Positions 26,501 to 34,439 of a stretch of DNA of 64,000 nucleotides are shown here, piece by piece. Made by a program: the position numbers and the translations under genes. The DNA comes from Pseudomonadota bacterium. GTDB lineage: Bacteria; Pseudomonadota; Gammaproteobacteria; Burkholderiales; Rhodocyclaceae. Positions within the stretch are counted from its first letter, which is position 1, and each line of letters starts with the position of its first letter. The stretch covers positions 1-64,000 of the forward strand of contig JAGTRU010000016.1 in the NCBI GenBank assembly GCA_018261905.1. The letters run 5' to 3'. The notes beneath the pieces are model-generated. The model was not told the origin of the DNA. It worked only from the letters and a program-made list of their open reading frames with translations, and searched no databases.

Positions 26501-27238
26501 GTCCTGGGCAATCTGCCGAGGAAACACTATCTCTACAACTTCCAGGCCCGCGAAGGCAAATCGCGGATGCGTGAAGGCCTTTCCCATTGTGATCGCCTGA
26601 TCGCCTCGACGCAGCCGATTGCCGACTATTGCCAAGGCATGATCGACGACATCGTGGTCGTCCCCAATCGGCTGGCGGGCAGCCAGTGGCTGGGCGTGCA
26701 AGCGCAGCGCGGCATGGGCAAAAAGCCCCGGGTTGGCTGGGCCGGAGCCCAGCAGCATCTGGGCGACCTAGAGATGATCAAGGAGGTGGTGGAAGCGCTG
26801 CATGATGAAGTCGACTGGATCTTTATGGGCATGTGCCCCGATTTCCTCAAGCCTTACGTCGCGGAAGAACACCCTTTCGTGTCATTCGCCGAATACCCGG
26901 CCAAACTGGCCGCGCTCAACCTCGACCTGGCGATCGCCCCGCTTGAGCAACACTTCTTTAACGAAGGGAAGAGCAATCTGCGCCTTCTCGAATACGGCAT
27001 CATGGGCTGGCCCGTGATCTGTACCGACATTTACCCTTACCGAACGAACGATGCTCCGGTCAAACGGGTCGCCAACGAATCCCGGCAGTGGATCAATGCT
27101 ATCCGCGAACGCATCAATGATCTCGATAGCGCCTATAGTGAAGGTGATGCCTTGCGGGCCTGGGTGCTGAAACACTACATCATCGAGGACCATCTCGATG
27201 AATGGCTCGACGCGCTGACCCCGCGCCCAGCCGGCTGA
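23522..27238 (+). CDS. Large multi-domain glycosyltransferase
   Basis: A 1,238-residue protein that appears to hold four glycosyltransferase-like modules. About 1-330 is GT-B-like (SSGIRVLHYLCHILNLHGQ; YCYEDSAIALEARMCGCPVV). About 355-600 is a degenerate GT2-like segment (LLYCDEDVRHAGGDLG). About 610-880 is a clear GT2 domain (VSIIIPSRDQPGYLSH, LFLDNDTEI, LTGSCFMV). About 920-1238 is a second GT-B-like domain (RVGWAGAQQHLGDLEMI, NLRLLEYGIMGWPVI). ATG 23522 follows the methyltransferase by 22 bp; upstream extension overlaps it. It probably adds several sugars in sequence to the flagellin glycan. It ends 60 bp before the flagellin sigma28 promoter. Confidence 0.88.
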   Translation: MDHLNPSEYYRAERSPYYIVAPDYREGSSGIRVLHYLCHILNLHGQEAYVQAGAVNEALWVPQLDEKIMRRHYVSRRKPIVIYPEVVPGTPLGLGIKVRYLLNKPGFIAGHKAFDDDEILVAYREPFIADSGAKDILLLPACDPTKFNHENTDPAQRQGRYFFYYRLLNRGGQLLPITAEASEISPAKHRSLDELAAIFKKAELLYCYEDSAIALEARMCGCPVVYIPNPTMLAEYPTDSFGRDGAAWGTSDEEIARAKATVHKVLPTYMKLYGDLQGQLERFVAMTQEAARQTPFEACYPSATISRKGWPVLASNGAQAPRSALEDQADHEYAAWRKRKSLQEIDGQLLAERMTLAWKTRPHINIVIDLRANEANLLADTIDSLATQWYADWHLTIVSDFPPADPALAEFAQITWQLRTPLTPWKEAVDKAIAGTPGDWLLIVEPGNTLEPHALAYLADSINLYPGSRLLYCDEDVRHAGGDLGSPRFKPDFNGELLRSTYYFGPALLVERAAFLAAGGWGSDPGSHLYDLALRMLDNCGADSIKHVSEVLLHTPAESYREINTAAEFTALHAHLERNHVAAETTPGFLHGTQTVRYKVINPALVSIIIPSRDQPGYLSHCVESLLRQTTYRNWELILVDHDTRDPDALDYIDQLGSRPEMAERLRCVRTGGDFNYARLCNLGAAEANGQYLLFLDNDTEIIQPAWLELLLAYLQQPGIVAVGPRLSKPDANLSIIQSGPRLLGVGGLASGMAQDKTNLLEPGYGGRLQVAQETMALTGSCFMVRSEDFHRLKGFDELNTPIYEPVLELCLRLRQNGGRVIWTPWVDVAHHGGITRNRLEADVTNRVRMTETALAERNYFYAKHMASLANDPYYHRHLSLHQPFAIDAHAVIDWDTRFHDRLRILGQPLTSGSGEYRMLSPFRALQMAGLAQTCFIHPVGHKQQRVLNPIELARAAPDVLMLQQAIDDLQITQLKQYRRYNQNVFITYAVDDVLGNLPRKHYLYNFQAREGKSRMREGLSHCDRLIASTQPIADYCQGMIDDIVVVPNRLAGSQWLGVQAQRGMGKKPRVGWAGAQQHLGDLEMIKEVVEALHDEVDWIFMGMCPDFLKPYVAEEHPFVSFAEYPAKLAALNLDLAIAPLEQHFFNEGKSNLRLLEYGIMGWPVICTDIYPYRTNDAPVKRVANESRQWINAIRERINDLDSAYSEGDALRAWVLKHYIIEDHLDEWLDALTPRPAG

Positions 27239-27297
27239 CCAAAGCGGCCTGCGGATCGGCAAATATTGCCGCCCCGCGGCCGGCAAAAAAACAGCGC

Positions 27298-27324
27298 TAA
27301 AGTTTTGCCGGAAGCAGACGATAA
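27298..27324 (+). promoter_or_regulatory. Sigma28 (FliA) promoter of the first flagellin
   Basis: TAAAGTTT (27298-27305), 11 nt, GACGATAA (27317-27324): 15 of 16 positions of the FliA consensus with exact spacing, 83 nt before ATG 27408. Confidence 0.88.
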
Positions 27325-27407
27325 CTCACACAAGGGAAGCAAAAGTCAGACAGCTTCCAGATACCTTAAGGTGCTTTGCACTGTTCGGAACCAGACTGGA
27401 GTAAATC

Positions 27408-29057
27408 ATGCCCGCCATCATCAATACCAACGTTGCCTCGCTCAATGCTCAGCGCAACCTGAATTCTTCCCAAAGCACCCTGGCCACTTCCTTGCAGCGC
27501 TTGTCCTCCGGTCTGCGCGTCAATAGCGCCAAGGACGACGCCGCCGGCCTCGCCATCGCCACCCGGATGACCGCCCAAAGTCGCGGCATGGCCGTTGCCA
27601 TCCGCAACGCCAATGACGGTATCTCCCTCGCCCAAACGGCCGAAGGCGCCCTCAGCCAGATCAAGGATCACCTGCTGCGCATGCGCGACCTTTCCGTCCA
27701 GGCGGCCAACGTCACCAACACCACTGGCGACCAGGCCCAGCTACAAACTGAATTCAGCCAACTCCAGTCGGAAATCACCCGCATCTATACCAACACTTCC
27801 TTCAATGGCCTGAAGATTCTCGACTCGGCGGCTGGCACGCAAACCTTCCAAGTCGGCGCCAATTCCGGCGAAACCGTCGATATCGTTTCCACCGCCATCT
27901 CCGGCAGCGCCGTTACCGGGGCGACCGATAGCGCCAGTTCCGTCCTCACCGGTGCCACTGCCTCGGCAGGCGCAGCCGCCGCTTCGACCGCGATCGACAA
28001 CATCGACCAGGCACTGAGCGCTCTGAACACCGAACGCTCGACCTACGGCGCCGCCCAGTCCCGCTTCGAAGGCATTGTCTCCGTTCTCCAGGTCTCCATG
28101 GAAAACCAGAGCGCCGCCGCCCTAAAGGGTGGCGCCCCGGCGCCACCCAAGCTTGAAAAATCTTGTACGGAGAAGACCATGCCCGCCATCATCAACACCA
28201 ATGTTGCTTCGCTCAATGCCCAGCGCAACCTGAATTCCTCCCAAAACACCCTGGCCACCTCCTTGCAGCGCCTGTCCTCTGGCCTGCGCGTCAATAGCGC
28301 CAAGGACGACGCCGCCGGCCTCGCCATCGCCACCCGGATGACCGCGCAAAGCCGTGGCATGGCCGTCGCCATCCGCAACGCCAACGACGGCATTTCGCTC
28401 GCCCAAACGGCCGAAGGTGCGCTCAGCCAGGTCAAGGATCACCTGCTGCGCATGCGCGACATCGCCGTTCAGTCCGCCAACGTCACCAACACCTCCGGTG
28501 ACCGCGCCCAATTGCAGACTGAATACACCCAACTGACCAGCGAAATCAGCCGGATCTACACCCAGACCAGCTTCAATGGCCTGAAGATTCTCGACACCGA
28601 CGCCGGCACCCAAACCTTCCAGGTCGGCGCCAACTCCGGTGAAACGGTGGACATCGTGTCAACCAATCTCAGCGGCCTTTACGGCACGGTTTCCGGGACC
28701 AGCGTTTCCGGCGACACCGCCGACGTTTCGGCCAATGCTGCGGCAGCACTCACCGCCATTGACGACGCCCTCAATACCCTGAACACCGAACGCTCGACCT
28801 ACGGCGCCGCCCAGTCCCGCTTCGAAGGCATTGTCTCCGTTCTCCAGGTCTCCATGGAAAACCAGAGCGCCGCCGCCACAACTCGACAACACTCGACGCT
28901 CTGTCCGCACCATACGGCGAACGGGATTCCCGGCTTCGACGACGCAACAAAACCAGTACGCATGAAACAGGCACGCATTTTGCTGAAGCTTGGTACAGCA
29001 ATGTTCGTCCAGGTCAATGCGCTACCCAACGGTGTCCTGACACCGTTAAGAGATTGA
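27408..29057 (+). CDS. Two flagellin units fused in one open frame
   Basis: A 549-residue frame. Residues 1-238 are a flagellin lacking a variable D2/D3 domain: [19 protein letters not shown], then the D1 helix [20 protein letters not shown], ending in [12 protein letters not shown]. The expected C-terminal ~45 residues and stop are missing. A linker of 19 codons (27 in the DNA hairpin region quoted at 28127) runs straight into a second complete flagellin N-terminus at residue 258 (28179). The second unit again stops matching at the same MENQSAAA point. ATG 27408 has GGAG upstream and a sigma28 promoter. Without the C-terminal D0 helix neither unit should polymerise normally. A deletion, gene conversion or an assembly error in near-identical paralogues are all possible. 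Confidence 0.8.
   Translation: MPAIINTNVASLNAQRNLNSSQSTLATSLQRLSSGLRVNSAKDDAAGLAIATRMTAQSRGMAVAIRNANDGISLAQTAEGALSQIKDHLLRMRDLSVQAANVTNTTGDQAQLQTEFSQLQSEITRIYTNTSFNGLKILDSAAGTQTFQVGANSGETVDIVSTAISGSAVTGATDSASSVLTGATASAGAAAASTAIDNIDQALSALNTERSTYGAAQSRFEGIVSVLQVSMENQSAAALKGGAPAPPKLEKSCTEKTMPAIINTNVASLNAQRNLNSSQNTLATSLQRLSSGLRVNSAKDDAAGLAIATRMTAQSRGMAVAIRNANDGISLAQTAEGALSQVKDHLLRMRDIAVQSANVTNTSGDRAQLQTEYTQLTSEISRIYTQTSFNGLKILDTDAGTQTFQVGANSGETVDIVSTNLSGLYGTVSGTSVSGDTADVSANAAAALTAIDDALNTLNTERSTYGAAQSRFEGIVSVLQVSMENQSAAATTRQHSTLCPHHTANGIPGFDDATKPVRMKQARILLKLGTAMFVQVNALPNGVLTPLRD
28127..28148 (+). terminator. Perfect GC hairpin between flagellin units (terminator-like)
   Basis: GGGTGGCGCC, a 2-nt CC spacer, GGCGCCACCC: a perfect 10-bp inverted repeat lying two codons after the break in the first flagellin. 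There is no T tract right after it. It may be the relic of the first gene's transcription terminator, now inside the fused frame. Confidence 0.5.
28179..29057 (+). CDS. Second flagellin unit with aberrant C-terminus (internal start)
   Basis: In frame with the preceding flagellin, ATG 28179 has its own ribosome site (GGAGAAG) and begins [13 protein letters not shown], so it can be made separately: 292 residues. It matches flagellin through MENQSAAA (to 28877), including 99 bp identical to the first unit (28023-28121 versus 28779-28877). The next ~27 residues are unlike flagellin ([16 protein letters not shown]...). The last ~30 residues again resemble the flagellin end ([20 protein letters not shown] versus [20 protein letters not shown] of the third gene) but are strongly diverged. 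The tail is also lower in GC. It looks like a damaged or recombined copy. Confidence 0.6.
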   Translation: MPAIINTNVASLNAQRNLNSSQNTLATSLQRLSSGLRVNSAKDDAAGLAIATRMTAQSRGMAVAIRNANDGISLAQTAEGALSQVKDHLLRMRDIAVQSANVTNTSGDRAQLQTEYTQLTSEISRIYTQTSFNGLKILDTDAGTQTFQVGANSGETVDIVSTNLSGLYGTVSGTSVSGDTADVSANAAAALTAIDDALNTLNTERSTYGAAQSRFEGIVSVLQVSMENQSAAATTRQHSTLCPHHTANGIPGFDDATKPVRMKQARILLKLGTAMFVQVNALPNGVLTPLRD

Positions 29058-29185
29058 ATACTCCATGAGCTGATGTACGCAAAGCTCGCGGGGCAACCTC
29101 AAGGTTGGAGTCCTAACCCGACGCCAGCAGGAGTAGAGTAAAGCCTTGGCGCTTTGAATAACCGAAGCTCTAAAGGAGTTGTGCC
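29058..29185 (+). other. Intergenic region before the intact flagellin
   Basis: 128 bp of lower GC than the surroundings. It contains a short AACCTCAAGGTT hairpin and, at the end, the ribosome site AAAGGAG for the next gene. A TAAAGCCT element is present near 29137, but no GCCGATAA-like box follows at the right distance, so no convincing sigma28 promoter is seen. Confidence 0.6.
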
Positions 29186-30034
29186 ATGCCCTCAATCATC
29201 AACACCAACATTCCGTCCCTTAATGCCCAGCGCAACCTGAACTCTTCGCAGAACGCCCTGGCCACGTCATTGCAACGCCTTTCCTCCGGCCTGCGCGTCA
29301 ACAGCGCCAAGGACGATGCCGCCGGCCTGGCCATCGCCACCCGGATGACCGCCCAGAGCCGCGGCATGGCCGTCGCCATCCGCAACGCCAACGACGGCAT
29401 CTCCCTGGCCCAAACGGCCGAAGGCGCCCTGGGGCAGATCAAGGACCACCTGCTGCGTATGCGCGATCTCGCGGTCCAGGCCTCGAATGCCACCAACACC
29501 ACCGGCGACCAGGCACAACTGCAAACCGAATACTCCCAGCTACAAGCCGAAGTATCGCGGATCTATCAGCAAACCAGCTTCAACGGCCTGAAAATTCTCG
29601 ACGCCGATGCCGGGTCCCTGGTCTTCCAGGTCGGCGCCAACTCCGGCGAATCGGTAAATATCGCCACCAATGCCGTCTCCGGCACGGCAGTTTCTGCCGC
29701 CATCGACGTCACCGCCTCGATGATCAGCGGCAGCGTCGCCTCGGCCGGTGCCGCCTCGGCCCAAGCGGCAATTTCGTTGATCGACACGGCGCTTGAAGTA
29801 CTCAATACCGAACGCTCGACCTATGGTGCCGCACAATCCCGTTTCGAAGGCGTCATCAGCATTCTGCAGGTCTCCCGCGAAAACCAGGAATCTGCCGCCA
29901 GCCGTATCATGGATGCCGACTACGCAGCCGAAACCGCCCACCTTACCCGCGCCCAGATTCTCCAACAAGCCGGTACCGCCATGCTGGCGCAAGCCAATTC
30001 CATCCCCAACAACGTACTTTCGCTGCTCAAGTAG
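29186..30034 (+). CDS. fliC: Flagellin (intact)
   Basis: A 282-residue flagellin with both conserved ends: [19 protein letters not shown] at the N-terminus and [20 protein letters not shown]...NNVLSLLK at the C-terminus. The central region is very short, so the filament subunit has D0 and D1 and little else. The two upstream units share its N-terminal ~140 residues nearly unchanged. It has a clear ribosome site (AAAGGAG). As the only unit here with an intact C-terminal D0 helix, it is the likely working filament protein and the likely target of the glycosylation genes upstream. The symbol is assigned by family; fliC/flaA naming varies. Confidence 0.93.
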   Translation: MPSIINTNIPSLNAQRNLNSSQNALATSLQRLSSGLRVNSAKDDAAGLAIATRMTAQSRGMAVAIRNANDGISLAQTAEGALGQIKDHLLRMRDLAVQASNATNTTGDQAQLQTEYSQLQAEVSRIYQQTSFNGLKILDADAGSLVFQVGANSGESVNIATNAVSGTAVSAAIDVTASMISGSVASAGAASAQAAISLIDTALEVLNTERSTYGAAQSRFEGVISILQVSRENQESAASRIMDADYAAETAHLTRAQILQQAGTAMLAQANSIPNNVLSLLK

Positions 30035-30075
30035 TGGATGTGAATTGACCCTACTGAAATCCAGGAGGCATTGAA

Positions 30076-30462
30076 ATGCAAATTCAATCGAGTATCGCTA
30101 CCGCCAATTTGGCGGTTCAGCCCCCTGTTTCAGCGCCACGTCCGGCTGTGGAATCTGGCGCTCAAGCGTCGACTGAACGCACAGCTTCCTCTCTTGCCAA
30201 AGAAACGGCAAAGGAAGCTGCCAAAGATGCCGAGGACAACACGTCCGCCGTTCAGGAAGCCACCAAGCGCCTGCAAGACTTCGTTTCGACAGTAAGGGCT
30301 GATATTCAATTCAGCATGGATAGTGATTCAGGGCAAGTTGTGGTAAAGGTTATCGACCGCGTCTCAAAGGAAGTTCTCCGGCAGATTCCGTCCAAAGAAG
30401 CCCTGGAAATTGCCAGCGCCCTTGATCGCTTTCAGGGACTGCTGGTCAAGCAGGAAGCCTGA
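30076..30462 (+). CDS. flaG: FlaG family protein
   Basis: A 128-residue FlaG: a variable polar N-terminal half (about 1-60) and the conserved C-terminal half with LQDFVSTVRADIQFSMDSDSG and a KVIDRVSKEVLRQIP segment, the FlaG signature. FlaG proteins influence filament length. Ribosome site AGGAGG. It lies between the intact flagellin and fliD, the usual place. Confidence 0.93.
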   Translation: MQIQSSIATANLAVQPPVSAPRPAVESGAQASTERTASSLAKETAKEAAKDAEDNTSAVQEATKRLQDFVSTVRADIQFSMDSDSGQVVVKVIDRVSKEVLRQIPSKEALEIASALDRFQGLLVKQEA

Positions 30463-30498
30463 GAAACGCGCTAGCCTAACGAAAGCAGGATAAAGATC

Positions 30499-32139
30499 AT
30501 GGCCAATATTTCATCTTTGGGCGTCGGCTCCGGCCTACAAGCGGAATCGCTCGTCTCGCAACTGATGACGCTCGAGTCGCAACCGATGGTTTTGCTGAAC
30601 ACGAAAGAGGCGGCCGTCAATGCCAAGATCTCCGCTTTCGGCAGCATCAAAAGCCTGCTCGACTCGCTCGCCACGGCCAGCGGCAAACTCGGCAACCCGA
30701 ACAAACTTGCCGCCTTCAAGGCAACAAGTTCCGCGTCCGACATTGCCAATGCCACCGCGACGGGAACGGCGTCGGCCGGCTCTTATAACGTCAATGTGCT
30801 GCGCCTGGCCTCGGCCCACAAAGTTTCGAACACCACGGCCATTGCCGGCACATCGGCAGCCGTGATCGGCGCTGGCGATTTCACCATGACGCTGGGCAGC
30901 GGCACGCCGGTTACCGTAACCCTTGGCGCGGGCGCGACCCTCGGCGACTTGCGCGATGCCATCAATAACTCGACGGCCGGCGTCACCGCCAATATTGTTA
31001 CCGGCCAGAACGGCGGGAGCGATGAAAGTCGACTCATTCTGACCGCCAAGGAAACCGGCCAAGCCATCAGCACCAGCACCACGCTGGCCGGCTTTGGCTC
31101 ATTTCAGACCGTGGGCGGCCCCCACACCGTGACCACCAACACTGCGTTCTCCGGCCCGAGCGATATTGTCGGCCAGGGAACCCTGGCCATCACGGTCGGC
31201 GGTACCACGACGAACGTCGCCGCCGGCGCCGGTGCGAGCCTGCAGAATGTCGCCGACGCGATCAACGGAACGAGCGGGGTCGGAGTAACCGCCTCGGTGG
31301 TTACCGACACCACCGGCACGCGCCTGAAACTCGTCGCCCAGGATCCATCGCTGCTGGTCAGCTACACCGCGGTCGACGACAATGCTACCGACGGCTACGA
31401 TTTTTCCCGCTTACGCGGCTTCTCGACCGTCGGCTCGCAACCCCAGGTGCCGCAAACCGCGCTGCTCGAGATCGACGGGCAATCCATCACCTCGGCATCC
31501 AACACCATCACCAGCGCCATTGCCGGCGTCAGCCTGAACCTGACCAAGGTCGGCACGACGACGCTGAGCATCGCCCGCGACAAGGATGCGGTAAAAACAT
31601 CGGTTGATGAATTTATCAAAGGCTACAACGACCTCAACACCAAGATTCGCAGCCTGACCGCCTACGATGCGACCAACAAGAAAGCCAACACCCTGACCGG
31701 CGATTCGACGGCGCGCAACATCCAGAATCAGTTGTCGTCGATCCTGATCGGCAGTCCGGGCACCGCTTCCGGCGCCTATTCGCGGCTGGCCGATATTGGC
31801 ATATCGATCGGCAAGGATGGCAGCCTGTCCGTCGATTCGAGCAAGTTGCAGTCATCGATTGATACCGACTTCGCCAGCGTCAATAGCGTTCTCAACCGCT
31901 ACGGCAACGCCATGAACACCAAGGCCACCGAATTCACCTCCAGCAGCGGCCTGCTCTCCGGCAAGACGACCAGCCTGGCATCGATGATCAAGGATTACGA
32001 CAACCGCAAGGAATCGCTGCAACTGCGGCTGGACGCCATAGAAAAACGCTATCGTGCCCAGTACTCCGCCCTCGACACCATGATTTCCTCAATGCAGGGC
32101 ACTGCATCGTATTTAACCCAGCAATTGTCGCTGCTCTAA
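30499..32139 (+). CDS. fliD: Flagellar filament cap protein FliD (HAP2)
   Basis: A 546-residue FliD. The N-terminal domain begins with the family pattern ISSLGVGSGLQAESLVSQLM, and the C-terminal domain has KGYNDLNTKIRSLTAYD and ends in a heptad-rich helix (LQLRLDAIEKRYRAQYSALD). It forms the pentameric/hexameric cap that folds flagellin at the tip. The middle (about 100-310) is a repeat-like beta-rich region, longer than the minimum form. It is followed by fliS and a fliT-like gene, as usual. Confidence 0.95.
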   Translation: MANISSLGVGSGLQAESLVSQLMTLESQPMVLLNTKEAAVNAKISAFGSIKSLLDSLATASGKLGNPNKLAAFKATSSASDIANATATGTASAGSYNVNVLRLASAHKVSNTTAIAGTSAAVIGAGDFTMTLGSGTPVTVTLGAGATLGDLRDAINNSTAGVTANIVTGQNGGSDESRLILTAKETGQAISTSTTLAGFGSFQTVGGPHTVTTNTAFSGPSDIVGQGTLAITVGGTTTNVAAGAGASLQNVADAINGTSGVGVTASVVTDTTGTRLKLVAQDPSLLVSYTAVDDNATDGYDFSRLRGFSTVGSQPQVPQTALLEIDGQSITSASNTITSAIAGVSLNLTKVGTTTLSIARDKDAVKTSVDEFIKGYNDLNTKIRSLTAYDATNKKANTLTGDSTARNIQNQLSSILIGSPGTASGAYSRLADIGISIGKDGSLSVDSSKLQSSIDTDFASVNSVLNRYGNAMNTKATEFTSSSGLLSGKTTSLASMIKDYDNRKESLQLRLDAIEKRYRAQYSALDTMISSMQGTASYLTQQLSLL

Positions 32140-32166
32140 GCCCACCCAAAAAAGGTTTCCGGATAT

Positions 32167-32568
32167 ATGTTTGGCAGCAAAAACCCCGTAAGCGCATACA
32201 CCCAGGTCAGCATCGACAGCGCTGTCCATTCGGCCGACCCCCATCGCCTGATCCTGCTTCTTTTTCAGGGGGCGGAAAGCGCCGTTTCATTGGCCCGCGA
32301 GTCGATTCGCCAGGGCAATCTATTCGGCAAGTCGCAGGCCCTGTCGCAAGCGATCGACATTATCACCAACGGGCTGCTGGCCAGCCTGGATGGTGAAAAT
32401 GGCGGCGATCTGGCGGCAAAACTTGCCGCCCTCTACGAATACATGAGCACCCGTCTGCTCCACGCCAATCTCAAGAATGATGTAGTGGCCCTCGACGAAG
32501 TGGCTGTGCTACTGGCCGAAATTCGTGGCGCCTGGGAAGAAATCACCCCCAACGCCCATGGCTCGTAA
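32167..32568 (+). CDS. fliS: Flagellin export chaperone FliS
   Basis: A 133-residue helical protein with the FliS start pattern YTQVSIDSAVHSADPHRLI and LLFQGAESAV. It binds the C-terminal D0 region of flagellin in the cytoplasm and keeps it unfolded for export; the two truncated flagellin units upstream would lack that binding region. It lies 27 bp after fliD. Confidence 0.95.
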   Translation: MFGSKNPVSAYTQVSIDSAVHSADPHRLILLLFQGAESAVSLARESIRQGNLFGKSQALSQAIDIITNGLLASLDGENGGDLAAKLAALYEYMSTRLLHANLKNDVVALDEVAVLLAEIRGAWEEITPNAHGS

Positions 32569-32578
32569 GGGCTGACTG

Positions 32579-32827
32579 ATGCCCATTCATAAACTGCTCA
32601 AGCTGGCCACGGAACTCAGCGAGGCCACCGACCAGGAAGACTGGAGCAGGGTCAGCAGCACGCTGGCGGAGATCAAAAGCCATTCCCTGGCGATGCGCTA
32701 CAAGCCAGCGGACAAAGGCACACTGATCGCCGCGTTGGAAAAGATAAACACGGCCGTTGATAGCAGCACCAAACGCAAAACCGAAATAGGCGAACTGATC
32801 AGCAAACTCAGCGACAGCCCCGTCTAA
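32579..32827 (+). CDS. fliT: FliT-like small helical protein
   Basis: An 82-residue, all-helical, charged protein directly after fliS (10 bp). Position and size fit FliT, the FliD export chaperone, but sequence motifs for FliT are weak, so the call rests mainly on synteny. Alternative: an unrelated small accessory protein. Confidence 0.6.
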   Translation: MPIHKLLKLATELSEATDQEDWSRVSSTLAEIKSHSLAMRYKPADKGTLIAALEKINTAVDSSTKRKTEIGELISKLSDSPV

Positions 32828-32839
32828 TCGACTGACTGA

Positions 32840-34180
32840 ATGATCCCTGCCGACCTCGCCAGCCGCTTACGGCTAGTCGCCCAAGACCAACCACAGGCTC
32901 CGCAGCCGCTGGCGCCAATCCGGCAGCTCAACGATGCGCTATCGGAACTCAGCGCCGGCCAGCGCATCATGGTCGAAATCCAGGCCCTACTCCCGAACGG
33001 CATGTACCGGGCGGTTGTTGCGCAGCGTGAAATGGCCTTGGCGCTCCCTTTTTCGGCCAAACCCGGCGATGTTCTCGAACTGGAGGTCCAGGAAAGCGAA
33101 GGCAAGCTCGGCCTAGCTTTTGTCGCCAACCGATCCTCACCGGAAGCCGCCGAAAAAGGCAACGAATCGGTCTCCACCACCCTGAGCAAGGCCGGCAACC
33201 TGATCGGCAACCTGCTCAACGAAGTGGAGCAACAGGGAGGGCGAGCCAAACCTGCGGCACTCAATGCCAATCAACCCCTGGTTGTCGATTTTCCGAAAAA
33301 TCCGGCCGACCTCGTCCCCATCCTGAAGGACTCCCTGACCAAGAGCGGCATGTTTTACGAAGCCCACCAGGCCCGCTGGGTTGAAGGGAAGCTATCAGCA
33401 ACCGCCTTGCTACAGGAGCCCCAGGGCAAGCTATCGACGACAACGCCACTGCAGGCCGCCTTGGGAAAACTGCCCGGCGCGGAAACGCTCTTGCTGGCGC
33501 ACGGCGAACTCTCGGCCCTGCCACAACCCTCTTCGCCAGCCACCTTAAGCCAGCCCCAGGCCGGGTCCACGCCGCCTCCCGGCACTGGCGGCACCCGCGA
33601 GAATTCGGCAACATCAGGCGCGCCCCCGGGCGCCGCGCCAACCGCCACGACCTTGGCCAATTCCCCTGCCCCCTCCGAAAAGCCGGGCGAAACAGCCTTG
33701 CCCGGCAGCCCAAACCGGGACCTCGCGACTCGGGAAAACCTCGGCCAGACATCGTCGCCACTGCAAGACAGCAGCAATCTCCAGCGCCCTGGCTCGCCCG
33801 TCCATCCCGACTTGAACAACCTGGTCCAGCAACAACTGAACGCCCTGGCCACCCAAACCTATGTCTGGCAGGGACAGGTTTGGCCGGGACAGAACATGCA
33901 TTGGGAAATTACGGAAGATGGCAACCGACCACCTTCATCCGAACCTGCTCCGGCCAATCGCTGGCAGACCCGGCTACGCCTCGACCTGCCCAAACTGGGC
34001 GGGGTCGAGGCAACCCTGCGTTTGGGTAGCGGCGGCCAACTCGAACTGTCGATGATCACGGAAAACACTGCCAGCCAGGATAAATTACAGGCTGCCGGGG
34101 TCAATTTGAACCAGTCGCTCGAAGCCGCCGGCCTGCAGCTTTCCCATTTTTCGGTGAGCCATGGCGAAATCAGCCGTTGA
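32840..34180 (+). CDS. FliK-family hook-length control-like protein (second FliK)
   Basis: A 446-residue protein. The N-terminal ~130 residues form a compact domain (LSAGQRIMVEIQALLPNG, KPGDVLELEVQE). The middle (about 190-330) is Pro/Ala/Ser/Thr-rich, as in molecular-ruler linkers. The C-terminal ~110 residues (TRLRLDLPKLGGVEATLRLGSGGQLELSM) match the FliK C-terminal domain, which touches the FlhB switch. The orthodox fliK is at 43620. It overlaps the downstream FlhB-C-like gene by 20 bp, pairing a FliK-like and an FlhB-like protein. Confidence 0.8.
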   Translation: MIPADLASRLRLVAQDQPQAPQPLAPIRQLNDALSELSAGQRIMVEIQALLPNGMYRAVVAQREMALALPFSAKPGDVLELEVQESEGKLGLAFVANRSSPEAAEKGNESVSTTLSKAGNLIGNLLNEVEQQGGRAKPAALNANQPLVVDFPKNPADLVPILKDSLTKSGMFYEAHQARWVEGKLSATALLQEPQGKLSTTTPLQAALGKLPGAETLLLAHGELSALPQPSSPATLSQPQAGSTPPPGTGGTRENSATSGAPPGAAPTATTLANSPAPSEKPGETALPGSPNRDLATRENLGQTSSPLQDSSNLQRPGSPVHPDLNNLVQQQLNALATQTYVWQGQVWPGQNMHWEITEDGNRPPSSEPAPANRWQTRLRLDLPKLGGVEATLRLGSGGQLELSMITENTASQDKLQAAGVNLNQSLEAAGLQLSHFSVSHGEISR

Positions 34181-34439
34181 CCAGATCAAGGAAGCCATCG
34201 CTCTGGCCTATAGCCAGACCGACGCCGCGCCCCGGGTCGTTGCCAAGGGGCGGGGCCTGATTGCCGAGCAGATCATCGCCAAAGCCAGGGAAAATGGCAT
34301 TTATGTCCATGAGTCACCGGAAATGGTCGCGCTACTGACCCAGGTCGATGTTGATCAACACATCCCCGCCGAACTGTACCTGGCGGTCGCCGAACTCCTC
34401 GCCTGGCTCTACCGCCTGGAACAAGAAGACAAAAAATGA
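34161..34439 (+). CDS. FlhB C-terminal domain paralogue (FlhX/YlqH type)
   Basis: A 92-residue protein corresponding to the cytoplasmic export-switch domain of FlhB alone, without the four membrane helices. APRVVAKGRGLIAEQIIAKA and GIYVHESPEMVALLTQVDVDQHIP align with FlhB after its cleavage site; the autocleavage motif NPTH is absent. Such stand-alone domains can partly stand in for FlhB in substrate switching. It overlaps the FliK-like gene by 20 bp and the YcgR-type gene by 4 bp. Confidence 0.88.
   Translation: MAKSAVDQIKEAIALAYSQTDAAPRVVAKGRGLIAEQIIAKARENGIYVHESPEMVALLTQVDVDQHIPAELYLAVAELLAWLYRLEQEDKK

Noticed and set aside
28124..28150. Sigma28 promoter for the second flagellin unit
   Set aside because: TAAAGGGT followed at the right distance by GCCACCCA shares only the first three -10 bases, and the stretch is better explained by the perfect hairpin.
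29137..29163. Sigma28 promoter for the intact flagellin
   Set aside because: TAAAGCCT is present, but the sequence 11 nt later (ATAACCGA) does not resemble GCCGATAA.
27408..30034. Diversity-generating retroelement acting on flagellin ends
   Set aside because: No reverse transcriptase or template repeat with adenine-specific changes is visible in the window; the ends differ by wholesale replacement.
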